From positions 14,133,325 to 14,197,324 of the forward strand of contig NW_004955463.1 of NCBI RefSeq assembly GCF_000276665.1: a stretch of DNA of 64,000 nt, in the 5' to 3' direction. Position 1 is the first letter of the stretch. The number at the start of each line of letters is the position of its first letter. This document shows positions 1-9,828 of the stretch, piece after piece. The position numbers and the translations under genes were made by a program. A model generated the notes under the pieces. It had not been told where the DNA came from, made no database searches, and worked only from the letters and a program-made list of their open reading frames with translations. The stretch comes from Chinchilla lanigera. Lineage: Eukaryota > Chordata > Mammalia > Rodentia > Chinchillidae.

Positions 1-29
<29 letters not shown>
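1..29. repeat. Poly-A tract at window edge
   Basis: A run of 29 A followed by GTT and more A. It is probably the tail of a retroposon whose body lies outside the window, so the parent element cannot be named. Confidence 0.7.
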
Positions 30-32
<3 letters not shown>

Positions 33-179
33 AAAAAAAAATTGATCTTTTCTACTTTTTTGTTTCATTAATTTCTCTCTGTCTCAATCTCTTTCTCTCT
101 GTCAAGACTGAAACTGGAATGTTATGTGTGCTAAGTAAGTGCTTTACTGCTGAGTTGTACCTAAGGAATTTCATAAATT

Positions 180-1500
180 TTTCATTTTTATTTGAAATCA
201 TAGGTATACATAAATTGAAGTGTTAAATTGTTCTGTGAAACTTGTTATACAAAATAATCAGTGCTGTACTCCCTACTCTCACTTCTCTTTTTTCCAAGGC
301 AAAGTTCAAATCTTTCAGCTGATTCTTTTGGTGATCCCTCTGTATCTCCAGGTATTGTTGCTGCTGTGTTTTTCTGCTGTCCTTATTATTTGTAGTCTCC
401 CTTCTGTGGACAATAGAAATCTTTCCCTGCCTCCCTCACTATCATACACAAGCGTTCTTTGTCTCTTCCCTCCCAGTACATATTTATAGTGGTTATGGTA
501 ACGCTAGCCACAGTGGAGCCATTTGGCGTACTATAGTTTTTCTGTACAAGTTTTTATTTTCCCTAAAGTTAATTATTATCTCCCTTTTTCACTTGCTTAG
601 TTTTCTATAATTTTATTATGGATTCAGCCTATGTTATGTAAATCTTCTCCCAAAACATCCAAAAATTTAGTAGCCTACCAATTTTATCTTCTTGGGGAAA
701 CCTTTTTTGGAACATTGTGATCTGCTCCAATCTAGACTGATTATCTTCTGTATTTATTACAGAGCTATCATGATGCCGTTGCCCCTTATTGCTTTTCAGG
801 TTTTGTTTTTTTTTATATTCCATGGCTTCCTCTTTCTTTCTTCTTTCTTGGTTGTTTCCTTATTTTTAATATAAGACATCCGCCATGGCTTCCTGAGTGA
901 GAGAACTTAGAAAATATATTTAAGATATTTTGTACCTGTAAACTTTTTTCCTCTATTCTTACATGTGATTATTGTTGACTGAGTGTGGAGTTTCATGTTA
1001 GAAATAATTTTTCTTTAGAATTTTGGATGTATTGCTTTACTATTTTCAATTTTTAAAAGTTTAAAATTTTATTAGTCCATACTTGCAATACAGAATGATT
1101 ACATTCATCACGAGGAGTTGATTCATGTATATAATGTTTCACTATTTTCTAGATTCCATTGTTTTGCTTTTGAGAAGTCTGAATGCATTCTGGTTCCTGA
1201 TACTGGTCATACATACTGATCCTTCTACTGCTTTGTAAGATCATTTTTATTCCTAATGTTCTAGCATTTCACTGTGATGTGCCCGGGCATGGGTTCATTT
1301 TTCATACTCTATGCTGTGCCCTATGAAGGTTTTTCAATTTGTAAGTGTTTGTCCTTTGGTTTTGGAAATATGTTTTGAATTATTTCCTTGGTGAGTTCCT
1401 TTTTTCAGTTTTTTTTGAACTCTGCTTCTAGACCTCCTATTATTCAAATGTTGTACCTCCTGGAGTTGTTCTCTAATCTGATCTTTTCTCTCCTGTTTCA
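180..1500 (-). mobile_element. Old antisense LINE fragments (L1M/HAL1-like)
   Basis: This AT-rich, T-heavy plus strand has the character of an old LINE read antisense. The part at about 1064-1140 resembles the L1 piece at 27690-27760: both contain a Tt-ATTAgt/aaTacaTtCtT-type stretch, then an aATGATtACATTC motif, then a G-rich GAGTTG-like run. The section from 1250 to 1490 has the layout typical of antisense L1M/HAL1 DNA. Subfamily and exact edges are uncertain, and part of this block could be another old repeat. No coding capacity remains. Confidence 0.45.
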
Positions 1501-1504
1501 CAGG

Positions 1505-1592
1505 AGAAAGGCCCCACTTCCAAACACCATTGACTTATAACTTTGGGAATTAGGTTCCCAACAGAAGTACCTTTGGAGACCATAGCTGACAG
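1505..1592 (-). mobile_element. MaLR-type LTR fragment, antisense
   Basis: The segment runs GGCCCCACTTCCAAACACCA, then CTTTGGGAATTAGGTTCCCAA, then a GAccATAGct-like end. This is the reverse complement of the 5' half of MaLR/MLT1 LTRs, as also seen in the fuller antisense copy at 32524-32892. Only about 90 bases remain. Confidence 0.55.
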
Positions 1593-1960
1593 AAGCACTG
1601 GGAAGAAAATCCAGGGGTGTCCCTAACTTTCAGATGGCCCAGGGCCCAGAGAGTTAGGAAACGGCTGCTGTGGGCTGAGCTCAGGGGCCTCCAGGAACTC
1701 TACCGGTGCCAGGCTTCCCAGTTGCCCCAGGTAGAGATGGGCAATGGAACAGGGTCTAGCCAGACTCTGAGAACAAGGACACCAGCTGCCCCTCCTGAAG
1801 GAAGGCAACTACTTCAGTCTCCCACACACTTAAAATCTATACAAATGATGCTGATAGAAGCAAAACCCAAAATGACTGAAAATCAAGACACAGAGATTGT
1901 CTCCATTCTTTAAAATTCTTCCTTAGGCCAGCATATCTTAGTCTACTTCATGTCTTAACT
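1593..1960. other. Unassigned, GC-richer segment between old repeats
   Basis: This segment is compositionally distinct from the AT-rich LINE DNA on both sides. A 98-codon plus-strand frame (1617-1913) and a 61-codon minus frame overlap here. Neither shows a recognisable domain. It could be an unrecognised repeat or a fragment of retroposed transcript. Confidence 0.3.
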
Positions 1961-2150
1961 TGCCTTTTGTGTTGTTACAATTTACCTTCTCTGTATTTCA
2001 TTTTGGACAATTTTTTTCTTACTATCTTCCAATTTATCATTTTCTCTTTGGCTATAGTTAATCTAGAATTTAAACCTGAATGTTAATGCTTAAAAAAATT
2101 CAGTAGCTATTTTTTGTATCTGTGATTTTTACTTGTTTTTTTCTTCTCCT
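1960..2150 (-). mobile_element. Old antisense LINE fragment
   Basis: T-rich sequence with the same character as 180-1500. It contains the tTTACCTTCTcTGTaTTTCAT and TTAATcTAgAaTtt landmarks common in antisense L1M/HAL1-type DNA. It is likely the continuation of that element beyond the inserted segment. Confidence 0.35.
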
Positions 2151-2189
2151 CTTTTCAATCCCTCTTTCCCTCTTTCCAATCCCTCTTTC

Positions 2190-2373
2190 CTGCCACGAGG
2201 TGGAGGTTGCCCTATTCCACCTGCACCTTGGGCCCCTTGGAACAGAGAGAATCAAGGGCCTGAGACACAGAGACAAATGTAGGGGCAAGAGTCCCAACCT
2301 TCCCTTTGTCCTGGTTGGCCAGAATTCAGTTCTGTCCCTCCCTCATTAATAGTCTCTGGTGCCTAATGGTCCT
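2190..2373 (+). repeat. Copy 1 of a 184-nt direct duplication
   Basis: This segment, from CTGCCACGAGGTGGAGGTTG to GGTGCCTAATGGTCC, matches 4380-4563 along its whole length with only scattered substitutions. It sits between pieces of an AT-rich antisense LINE, so this copy looks like the inserted one. Both copies keep the same plus-strand frame open (…RHRDKCRGKSP…), but the protein is not recognisable. It has no A-rich tail. The family is unknown. Confidence 0.8.
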
Positions 2374-2436
2374 TTTTAAATGCTCACTTGTTCTTGTTCC
2401 ACTTCTGCGCATTTTCATCTGATATTTCTCACTTAT
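2374..2436 (-). mobile_element. Old antisense LINE fragment, remnant
   Basis: Short AT-rich stretch between the duplicated segment and the B1. It probably continues the flanking antisense LINE DNA. Confidence 0.3.
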
Positions 2437-2590
2437 ATTTTTTCTTTTTTTAGACAGGGTCTTGCTGTGTACTTCAGGTTGGCCTTGACCTCACCATGTA
2501 ACCCAGGTTGACCTTGACCTCCTAGCAATCCTCCTGCCTTAGCCTCCCAAGTGCTGGGATTACAGATGTTCACCACTACACTTGGAGGGT
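2437..2590 (-). mobile_element. B1 SINE
   Basis: 7SL-derived B1, antisense. A T-rich start (tail) is followed by AGACAGGGTCTTGCTGTGT, the internal duplicated GGTTGGCCTTGACCTC / GGTTGACCTTGACCTC block, and GTGCTGGGATTACAG. It carries the internal duplication typical of mature B1. Confidence 0.9.
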
Positions 2591-2865
2591 TCATTTTTAT
2601 AGAGATCATGCCTTTATGATTTGTTTGAGTAATATAGATGCAAATACACTTGAAGATCTTTTCCAGGCTCTGCTCTAAAATTGTTGTTAATTGGAATTGT
2701 TTCATGTGGTTTATTGATTTCACCATCTTTCTAATGATGAAGCTTTATATTTCTTCATTGCTAAAATGTGTTTTGAAATTATGATTTACAAATCCATTTT
2801 TGAAAGGCAGTTTGTGACATCCTTTCCCTGATTTGTGTCATTTTTGTCTTTTTTACTTCCTCTTC
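2591..2865 (-). mobile_element. Old antisense LINE fragment
   Basis: AT-rich sequence resuming after the B1, with the same character as 1960-2150. It is possibly one LINE split by the 184-nt segment and the B1. Confidence 0.35.
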
Positions 2866-3164
2866 CAAAAATGTGGTTCATGGTTTATTGCTCATGCCTG
2901 ACCTCTCAACTCTCCTGGCAGAGAAAGGTGCTTGGAGTTTGTCTGTGTCCTCCTCTTGTGCTAGGAGGATCCCACCCTGATGTGGAGCTGGGGTGCTGGC
3001 TCACTGCTTGCTGTGAGACCATGTTGTCCTTTTGCTCCTTTTTCACCCTAACCTGGTCACCAAGCAGGATCTCCCTCTATCTCGCTGGAAGATTTCCCCT
3101 GCCTATGCTACTGGGCATTGACCCTACGGCCTTTGCACCAAGTTGCATCCCTGGCCTCCATTTT
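2866..3164. other. Unassigned sequence
   Basis: Moderately GC-rich with no recognised repeat. A 110-codon plus-strand frame at 2835-3167 ends in the adjoining B1 tail and resembles no protein I know. Confidence 0.4.
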
Positions 3165-3302
3165 TAATTTTCTTTTTTTTTGTTTTGAGACAGGATCTTG
3201 CTAAGTAGTTAAGTTGCCCAGGCGTGGCTTGAACTTGGGATCCTCCTGCCTCAGCTTTCTAGAATTGTGGGATTATAGGTGTGTGCCACTATGCCCAGGT
3301 TA
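3165..3302 (-). mobile_element. B1 SINE (short form)
   Basis: Antisense B1 with a T-rich tail, GAGACAGGATCTTGCTAAG, AGTTGCCCAGGCGTGG and TGTGGGATTATAGGTGTGTG. It lacks the large internal duplication, as expected for the B1 half of B1-dID or an early B1. Confidence 0.85.
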
Positions 3303-4379
3303 CCATTGAAGCATTTTTTTAAGGTAAACTTTTCTAATGAAGTATGGAAACGTACACAAATTAAAAATGAACACCTCAGTGAGTTTTCCTAAAATGAATG
3401 CTTCTGTGTAATAAATAGGGGCTGGGCTCTTGGAGGGCACATTCATCAACCCACAGCAAGAAGGAGATCGAGGTAGAACTCCAAAAAGGCCCCTGTCACC
3501 ATCCTTTCGGAGGAACTACAGGCCAGATTTCTCTGACAGCACTGGGGACCCAGAGCCCAGCAGCACCTGTGTCCCAGTCTACGCAGCAATCCCCAGCTCA
3601 TGGGAAGCTCACCTTGTGTCCAGCTCAGCTCTGTGTGTTGGTTTCACTGCTTTGTGGTTACAGCAGGGAACTCACTGCTCCGCTTTACCAGGTAGTCCAG
3701 CTTGTTGGCTATCACTAAGTATGCCCATAGAGCAGGGGAATGATGGCAGAAAGGCTGTGTCCTGGGTGTGTGTGTGTGCGTCTGTGTATGTGCACGTGTG
3801 CACGTGGGCTTCCATACACTCACTAGTGGTTCAGATTCCCATCCTGTTGAGGGTGGATGGGTGCTGAAAATTCTCATGCAGCTGAGTTAGATGATATAGG
3901 AAAAATATTTCTCAGGCTAACTCAGAAAGCAGAGGCTGGGGGAATGTGCTCATCAGGGTGCTGGCCAGTGAGGAGTTCTGTCACTGGGTGAAGTGTTCCA
4001 GGGGCAGAGAGAGGAGGGTAGTGAGATTATGGGACTGAATGGGGAAGATAAATAGTTGACGGCTTAGATGGATGTTAAGGATGACTTTCAGTTTCTGGAA
4101 ATCAGGTGGAAGGTGACACCATTTACGGTGTAAGGAATGGAGCAGCTCAGGCTGTGGGAATTTGTTTTGACAGCTCCGTCAGCACCCAGCTCTGCGTGTC
4201 CTCTCCCAGGGCTCTGGTCTCGTGACTCAGCCTACATGCGCCTGCTGGTGGGGGCTGGAACCTGGGGAGACAGGAGTGGGTAGGAAGTTGCCTGGCAGAC
4301 AAGGCCACCTCTGGGCTCTGCCCTTTGGAGTGGGCATGCACTGGCAGGCAGTGGGTGGCCGGTGCTCATTTTCCTGTTC
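3303..4379. other. Unassigned, single-copy-looking sequence with a TG-rich tract
   Basis: No repeat family is recognised. A degenerate (TG)n/(GC) alternating purine-pyrimidine tract lies at about 3763-3815. The 145-codon plus frame at 3430-3867 runs through that tract and has a 77-codon antisense competitor, so it is not called a gene. Confidence 0.4.
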
Positions 4380-4563
4380 CTGCCATGAGGTGGGGGTTGC
4401 CGTATTCCACCTGGAGCTTGGAGCCCTTGGAGCAGAGAGAATCAAGGGCGTGAGACACAGAGACAAATGTAGGGGCAAGAGTCCCAGCCTTCCATTTGTC
4501 CTGGGTGGCCAGAATTCAGTCCTGTCCCTCCCTCATTAACAGCCTCTGTGCCTAATGGTTCTT
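4380..4563 (+). repeat. Copy 2 of a 184-nt direct duplication
   Basis: Matches 2190-2373. The shared core includes GAATCAAGGGC, GAGACACAGAGACAAATGTA and CCCTCCCTCATTAA. This copy is surrounded by GC-richer, single-copy-looking DNA, so it is the better candidate for the source locus. Confidence 0.8.
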
Positions 4564-5620
4564 GTTACTAGGATCCACCTGTTAGGGCATGGACCCCCAT
4601 CCACCTCCACTTTGATGGGGTGTTAGAGGGTTGACAAGTCAATGGCTTGATATTGGGTGAGGGAGATAAATAGCTGGAATCTTGGGGTCAGAAGGACACA
4701 TTTTGCTTTATCTGTGATCCTGCAGGTGTCCCACAGGTCTGTGCCATCTATTCTTCTGGATCCTCCGTCTCTGCCTGTCCTCCCTGGTCATGGACCACTC
4801 TCTAAGTTTGCCCTGAAACAAGGTTGAGTGTTGCAGCCCTGCATTCCACAGATGAGGCCCAGGGAGGTGAAGGTCAAGTCAGGCACATTTAACTTTGTTC
4901 TTCTTTTCTACCTCAAAAGGCTTTATAGCCACCTTAGTGAGCTCTAGGCTGCTACTGCCAATCCATATATGGACAAGTCCCATGGTCCCATGGGCACTGT
5001 TGGGCCGGAGCTTGGGCTCTCATCAGAGTCTTACATTCAGGCAGTCTCTCGCCTGCAGGCTCCTGCACCTGGAATAAGAAGAATGAATAGGGACGTTGTT
5101 TGGTAGGAATTTCTTCCCTCTGTTGTTTGCTTTGGGTTTCTTCCCTCTCCATTCCTGGCTCCTAACCCAATATTTGGCTTTCTGTGAGCACTAAATATGG
5201 TTCTTCATTTAACCCCCAGAATCATGGCTTCCTACCTGTTTCCCATGACCGGATCCACAGGCTGGAATGAAAACAGAATTCAGGGTGGAGGGGGTGGCAC
5301 ATCCGGGGAGGGCAAGGCGTGGCGCCAGGGAGGAGGGAGCGCTCACCCACTCAGGGAATCTCCCAGACATCCTGTGGGCTGCAGAGGGAGGCGGCCAGTC
5401 ATTGGCTGTGTCCTCCACCTCCCCGACCAGGGCCCTCTTCCTCCTCTCTCTACCCAAAAGGGTTCTCCTTGTACCCCAGCATTCCAGGTGCCGGTTGTTG
5501 AGTCAGACCTGCACCTCAAGCCCACGCCCTGCAGTGTTCCCAGACCCTCCAGCCAGGCTGTACCCCACTGGACACCCTGTCCTCCCCTCTCCTCCCTGTA
5601 AACAGCCCAGGCAGCAGCGC
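4564..5620. other. Unassigned, single-copy-looking sequence
   Basis: No clear repeat except a possible MIR core scrap near 4840-4885 (CACAGATGAGGCCCAGGGAG). Overlapping frames of 134, 123 and 82 codons at 5197-5638 compete on both strands without a recognisable domain. Confidence 0.4.
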
Positions 5621-5624
5621 AGGC

Positions 5625-6080
5625 CTGAGCTAAATTAAACCAGGCAGTGGAAAATTTCCCTCCGGGGTGGCCTTCAGCAGCTGCTGTTGAACACCGGGGC
5701 TAGGGAGGCACCTGGCTCTCAGGTCCCTGCCGCTGAGCCCCAGCTGGAAGGAGACAGCTATTTCTTCCTCCTCCAGAGCCAGGAGCCCTGCTCCCCAGCG
5801 CTGCCCCCTGTTAATGCTTGTTAAAAATCTCATCTTAAATCAGGCTTGGTTTTCTAGATTTGGGAGCTGGTGGCAGTACATTCCGTCTCCGTCTGGTCGG
5901 GCAGGAAAGCAGGAGACAGAGCTTCCTACCACCTGATTTATGGCCTTGGCGTGTTTTTGACACACAAATCACTCGAGAGAGTGAGGCTCAGTTGTGGCCC
6001 TGCAGATGGAGCTGGCAGGACTGCTTCCTGCCTGGGTGGGGAGGGCAGCGGCTCAGGAACATGAGCGCCGTGCGGAGGGA
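5625..6080. other. Candidate conserved noncoding segment
   Basis: Repeat-free DNA in which AT-rich, homeodomain- or HNF-like words (GCTAAATTAAACCAGG, CTTGTTAAAAATCTCATC) alternate with GC-rich words such as CAGCAGCTGCTG, which is a tandem E-box. This texture resembles enhancers, but conservation cannot be tested here. Confidence 0.25.
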
Positions 6081-6708
6081 AAGGCCTCCTTCGTGCTGGA
6101 GGAGCTGCCAGCGCCGCCCCCAAGTGGGCCTGCGGGGGCCAGGGCCCAGTGAGGTGCACTCAGGACAAGGACGTGGGTTCACAGTCCTGGAGACTGGGGC
6201 CCTTCTCATCTGTCTCTGCCCACTTTGACCCCATCCTTGCTTCACCCATCCTCATGTCTGCACTGTGTGTCTGCCCACCAAGCGCACCTCAGACCCTGGC
6301 ACTGTGGTAGCTGCCCGGAGGACTTAGCTCCATAGAGCCAGAGACCCGTGCCTGGGGATGGAAAGATCCCCATCAGCAAGGGCAAGGGGAGACTTCCTTG
6401 AGGAGGTGACAGGGGTGTCTGTCAGGAAGGGAGCTGTGCTTGCTGCGAGGCTGATCTGATCTCCAGCTCAGTCCCGGACCAAAGTTTGCCCAGAGAGCAC
6501 TGTCTGCCTTTCACTCTTAAATTAACTGAGCCCCAGAGTCAGGGACAAGGTGTTACTTGATGTTGGCACCAGACAGGCATCACCCCCATTGTCCTCCCTG
6601 CTGGGGCTTAGGTTTGACTCTCCCTTTAGAGTGTGTAGCACTTTGGCACCAGTTCAAGTCTTCCCTCTTGTGAGAGGGTGCCAAGTCTCTTCCTCTACGT
6701 CTGTAATG
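6081..6708. other. Unassigned, single-copy-looking sequence
   Basis: GC-rich with no recognised repeat or gene. Open frames here are short and present on both strands. Confidence 0.4.
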
Positions 6709-6935
6709 GAAGCCAGCTATGGTGGCAAATGTTTGTGTAATGCCAGCACCGAGGATGCTGAGGCAGGAAGAGCGAAAGTTCAAGCCTAGCCAAGAAATTT
6801 ACTGAGAGTCTGTCTTGAAATAAAATTAAAACAAAACAAAACACCAAAAGGACTGGAAATGTAGCTCAGTGCAAAAGCCATAGATTTAACCCCTAGTACA
6901 GAGGCAAAACAAAATGAGACATAACAAAACAGAAA
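6709..6935 (+). mobile_element. B1-dID composite SINE
   Basis: A diverged B1 head (CCAGCTATGGTGGCAAATG … GATGCTGAGGCAGGAAGA) is joined through an A-rich linker of AAAAC units to an ID-type second half (GGAAATGTAGCTCAGTG … CCCCTAGTAC). The ID half retains a tRNA-like A box. The copy is old. Confidence 0.8.
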
Positions 6936-7615
6936 ACTGCCACGGATTTGGCTGGCCTACCCGACTCTCAGGAGTGTGTGCTCAGCTTTGTCAGATAGTG
7001 GCCGCATGATACCTGGCTTCCTTGCTGCTGAGTAGAGCCCTTACCCCTGTATCTGGACCATCGGATGGCCTCTCCTCTGCTCTCATGGTGGCACCTTATT
7101 CTGCTCTAGAGTCAATCGAGGACTGCTGATGTCCCAGGTCTGGGGCTGGACACAGTGGAATTACCTGTCCGCCCAAGCTCATAGCCCTCTAAGCTTGCAC
7201 ATTAGACATGCACCTGGCATCAGCCTTTCCTTTGCTCCCGACTTCCTCTCTGCTGTCCTCAGAGGTGGGTAAGAGAAGTACTGTTGCTACCCACAGTACA
7301 GATGGGTGACTCAAAACTCAGAATCCTGGTGGTTTGTCCAGCTGGAGGTACTTGGACTGGTTTTATATGAGGTTAGTTCTCTTCCTCTTGGGCGCAGAAG
7401 CATGTTGTATGTTTGTGTGAATCTCGTTTCTGAGATGGAAAATCTTGCTTTCATCCCTTGCCTTGATTCTTTTTGAGGGTGAGGGGGACAGGGAGCCAGG
7501 TTGGAGAAGAGAAAGAGGTACAGCCCGCAGGGTAGGAGAGGCAGCTGGGGCTTTTAAAACCAAGAGCCCCTCCTTGGCGCATCCCAGGGGGCACAGGCTG
7601 AGCGTGTTGTTATCC
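6936..7615. other. Unassigned, single-copy-looking sequence
   Basis: No gene recognised. A possible MIR scrap (antisense) lies near 7265-7330. The frames at 7363-7692 (109 codons, minus) and 7445-7675 (76 codons, plus) overlap and are not supported. Confidence 0.4.
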
Positions 7616-7920
7616 CACCCTGCCTGCTGGCAGAGGCAATGTATGGATTTGGTGACAGATTCCTTGGGGAGATGAATGAAGCAATTGTGCACTTGATGTA
7701 GAGAAGATTCCAGATAGAAGAGGTGTTTTCAATGGCAATAACCCTGAGATGGAGTGTTTCAATGAGTCCTGAGCAGAGATTGTGGCGCGGCTTCCCTTTG
7801 ATTGTCCTGTGAGCACTTGTAAACCTCCAGAGCTGTTTTTGGCTCGGATGGCCCTTGATTGAAAGCTTTTATTCTCTTCTAAATTCAAATAACTCCTCCC
7901 AGCTGCTGGAGGGATTCTGA
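7615..7920. other. Candidate conserved noncoding segment
   Basis: Repeat-free, with balanced composition and several transcription-factor-like words: CTTTGATTGTCC (TCF/LEF-like), GCACTTGTAAAC, GATTGAAAGCTTTTATT and CCCAGCTGCTGGAG. The texture is enhancer-like. This is inference only. Confidence 0.25.
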
Positions 7921-9036
7921 ACTCAAATCCATAGTCAGCAAAGGCAGATCCCAGTATGTGAGGTCCTAAATCAGTGAGTTTTCACAGGGCTCCCCAAATG
8001 CCTCCCCTTGCTCTGTGTTGCTTTCTGGGAACATCTGATGACCAGATTAAGGGGTCTCTGAGGAGCTGAAGGGGTTTGTGGGGTGAGGGGAAAATGGCCC
8101 TCCTCAGTTGTGCATCAGAGTTTAAGAGGCCAGAGAAGGCTAGCTAGCTAGGTGCAGAGGTGGACCTGCAGAACGTTTGCTTGGTGAAGTTTGAGTCTTA
8201 AAATATTCTCAGGAAGCAGGATATAAGCGTGGGTGGGTCAGAGTGGTGGGGACCCAGAGAAGTTGTGTGCCTAGGTCAAGGACAGTGAGGTGTGGACTTC
8301 ATGCTCTGAGGCTCTGTTTGATGTTACTGAAAAGCAAGGTTGAAAAGGTGCTGAGCCTGGCCAGCAGGCATGGCAGTGTGGAGGCAGAGAGTGAGATTTG
8401 GAGATTGGAAGTCCTGGTTTAGAAACATCTAGAGTAAAACTACGCCCTCTTATCAGGATCTAGAAGCATCTTCCATCTGTGGCCCTGCATGAGCTAGCTC
8501 AGGGATTGCTGCAACAGGACACAGGCTTGGCCTGGGGAGCACCCTCCAGCCCCAGGTGTCTCTGGATGGCACCTGGCTTGTGGTCTGTGTCAGCCAGGCC
8601 GGTGTCCCCTGGTTGACACCACAGCCCTGAAGGCCAAGATGGTGGCTCTTGGGAGGCAGGGGGAGGGACGGAGCAGGTCAGAAACAGAAACTGTAATTAA
8701 ATCTTTTTTTACCCACCCTCACCCCCAGCAGGAAGTTATTCTTGGTTCTTAGTTGAGGGAGAAGAAGGGGTGGGATGTGAGCCAGAGGCCGCTTTTGACC
8801 TTGTGGCCTTCCTGGTGATCTGGTGGGAAGCTTTCTGGATAGCAGAAGAGATTCCTTGAGTATCTTTTGAAGACAGGGGCCAGGATGTGTAGCCTGACTC
8901 TTTGCGGACGCCCCTGCACTGGGCAGAGAGAAGCCAACAGACTGAGCAGGGGCACTTGCCAGCTGTTCCTGTCCATTTCAGCTCCCTGGGCCTTGGATAT
9001 CAAGGTTGAATGTGGACAGTGCCCTGGCAAGAAAAA
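7921..9036. other. Unassigned, single-copy-looking sequence
   Basis: No recognised repeat or gene. It contains a short GCTAGCTAGCTAGG-like run near 8138. The longest frame, 93 codons on the minus strand at 8749-9030, has a plus-strand competitor. Confidence 0.4.
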
Positions 9037-9273
9037 TCAGTTGATTTTTGAAGACATCAATAGCATTCCTGCATACAAGTAATGAACTCACTGAGAAAGA
9101 AATTAGGAAAACAGTACCATTCACAAAAATTAAGTACTTAGGAATTAACATAACCAAAGAAATGAAGACCTCTGCAATGAAAACTACATCACTCTGAAAA
9201 AGGAGATTGAAGAGGACATCAGAAAATGGAAAGACATCCCATGTTCCTGGATAGGTAGAACCAATATGTGGTA
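9037..9273 (+). mobile_element. L1 ORF2 fragment
   Basis: The order of landmarks matches a stretch of mammalian L1 ORF2: AGTAATGAACTCACTGAGAA, CCATTCACAAAAATTAAGTA, TAACCAAAGAAATGAAGACC, GGAAAGACATCCCATGTTCC, TGGATAGGTAGAACCAATAT. Stops are present in all frames. It is cut by the DNA transposon that follows. Confidence 0.85.
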
Positions 9274-9828
9274 CAGTATACCACTCGAAGTTGCAGTTCA
9301 GAGTTCACAGCCTCAGTTGTTTGTGGATTTTCCCTTAGAACTTAACTAAGAATTGTTTGTGGAAACCCTGCCGTTTTAAGGAAACCAAAAATATCCTCTA
9401 CAATTTTGTCGGGGGGGCAGGGTTGCAAGTTAGCCAATCTGAGTGCGTTATTCAGTTCTCCTTGCTGCTGATTGGCTTCTGCCATGTAACTCATCTCTGG
9501 CAGATGCATGTAACTCATCTCTGGCGATGCATCAGCATTCCACATCATAACAGGGTTCTATATGGCTATAGTTACCTCTAGTGTTCCTCTTAAAGCCCTA
9601 AGATCCCTAAGATGCTGCCAAAATGCCCTGTACCTTCTAAGGCTTCATTAATACAGTATTTTATTAAATTAAATTACATAACTGCAGGAGACATTGTATA
9701 TTTAGGGTTTAAACTATAAAAATAGGTATCAATCGGCATTTTTGTGATGACCTACGAAATTTTTTTTTTTTCACAATTCACAGGAGCCCTAGGAATGTAA
9801 ACCCCTCAAATTTTGGAGGTCCGCTCTA
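9274..9828. mobile_element. Tigger-like (Tc1/mariner class) DNA transposon, non-autonomous
   Basis: The left end begins after a TA (CAGTATACCACTCGAAGTTG) and the right end reads CCTCAAATTTTGGAGGTCCG…CTCTAG. The two ends are imperfect inverted repeats. The internal motifs TTTGTGGATTTTCCCTTAG and TTTTTGTGATGACCTACGAA are typical of Tigger ends. No transposase frame remains. A 25-bp internal tandem duplication (TGTAACTCATCTCTGGC…) lies at 9485-9533. Mariner-type rather than hAT is inferred. Confidence 0.5.

Noticed and set aside
1617..1913. Processed pseudogene
   Set aside because: The segment is GC-richer than its surroundings, but I recognise no parent gene and see no poly-A tail or target duplication.
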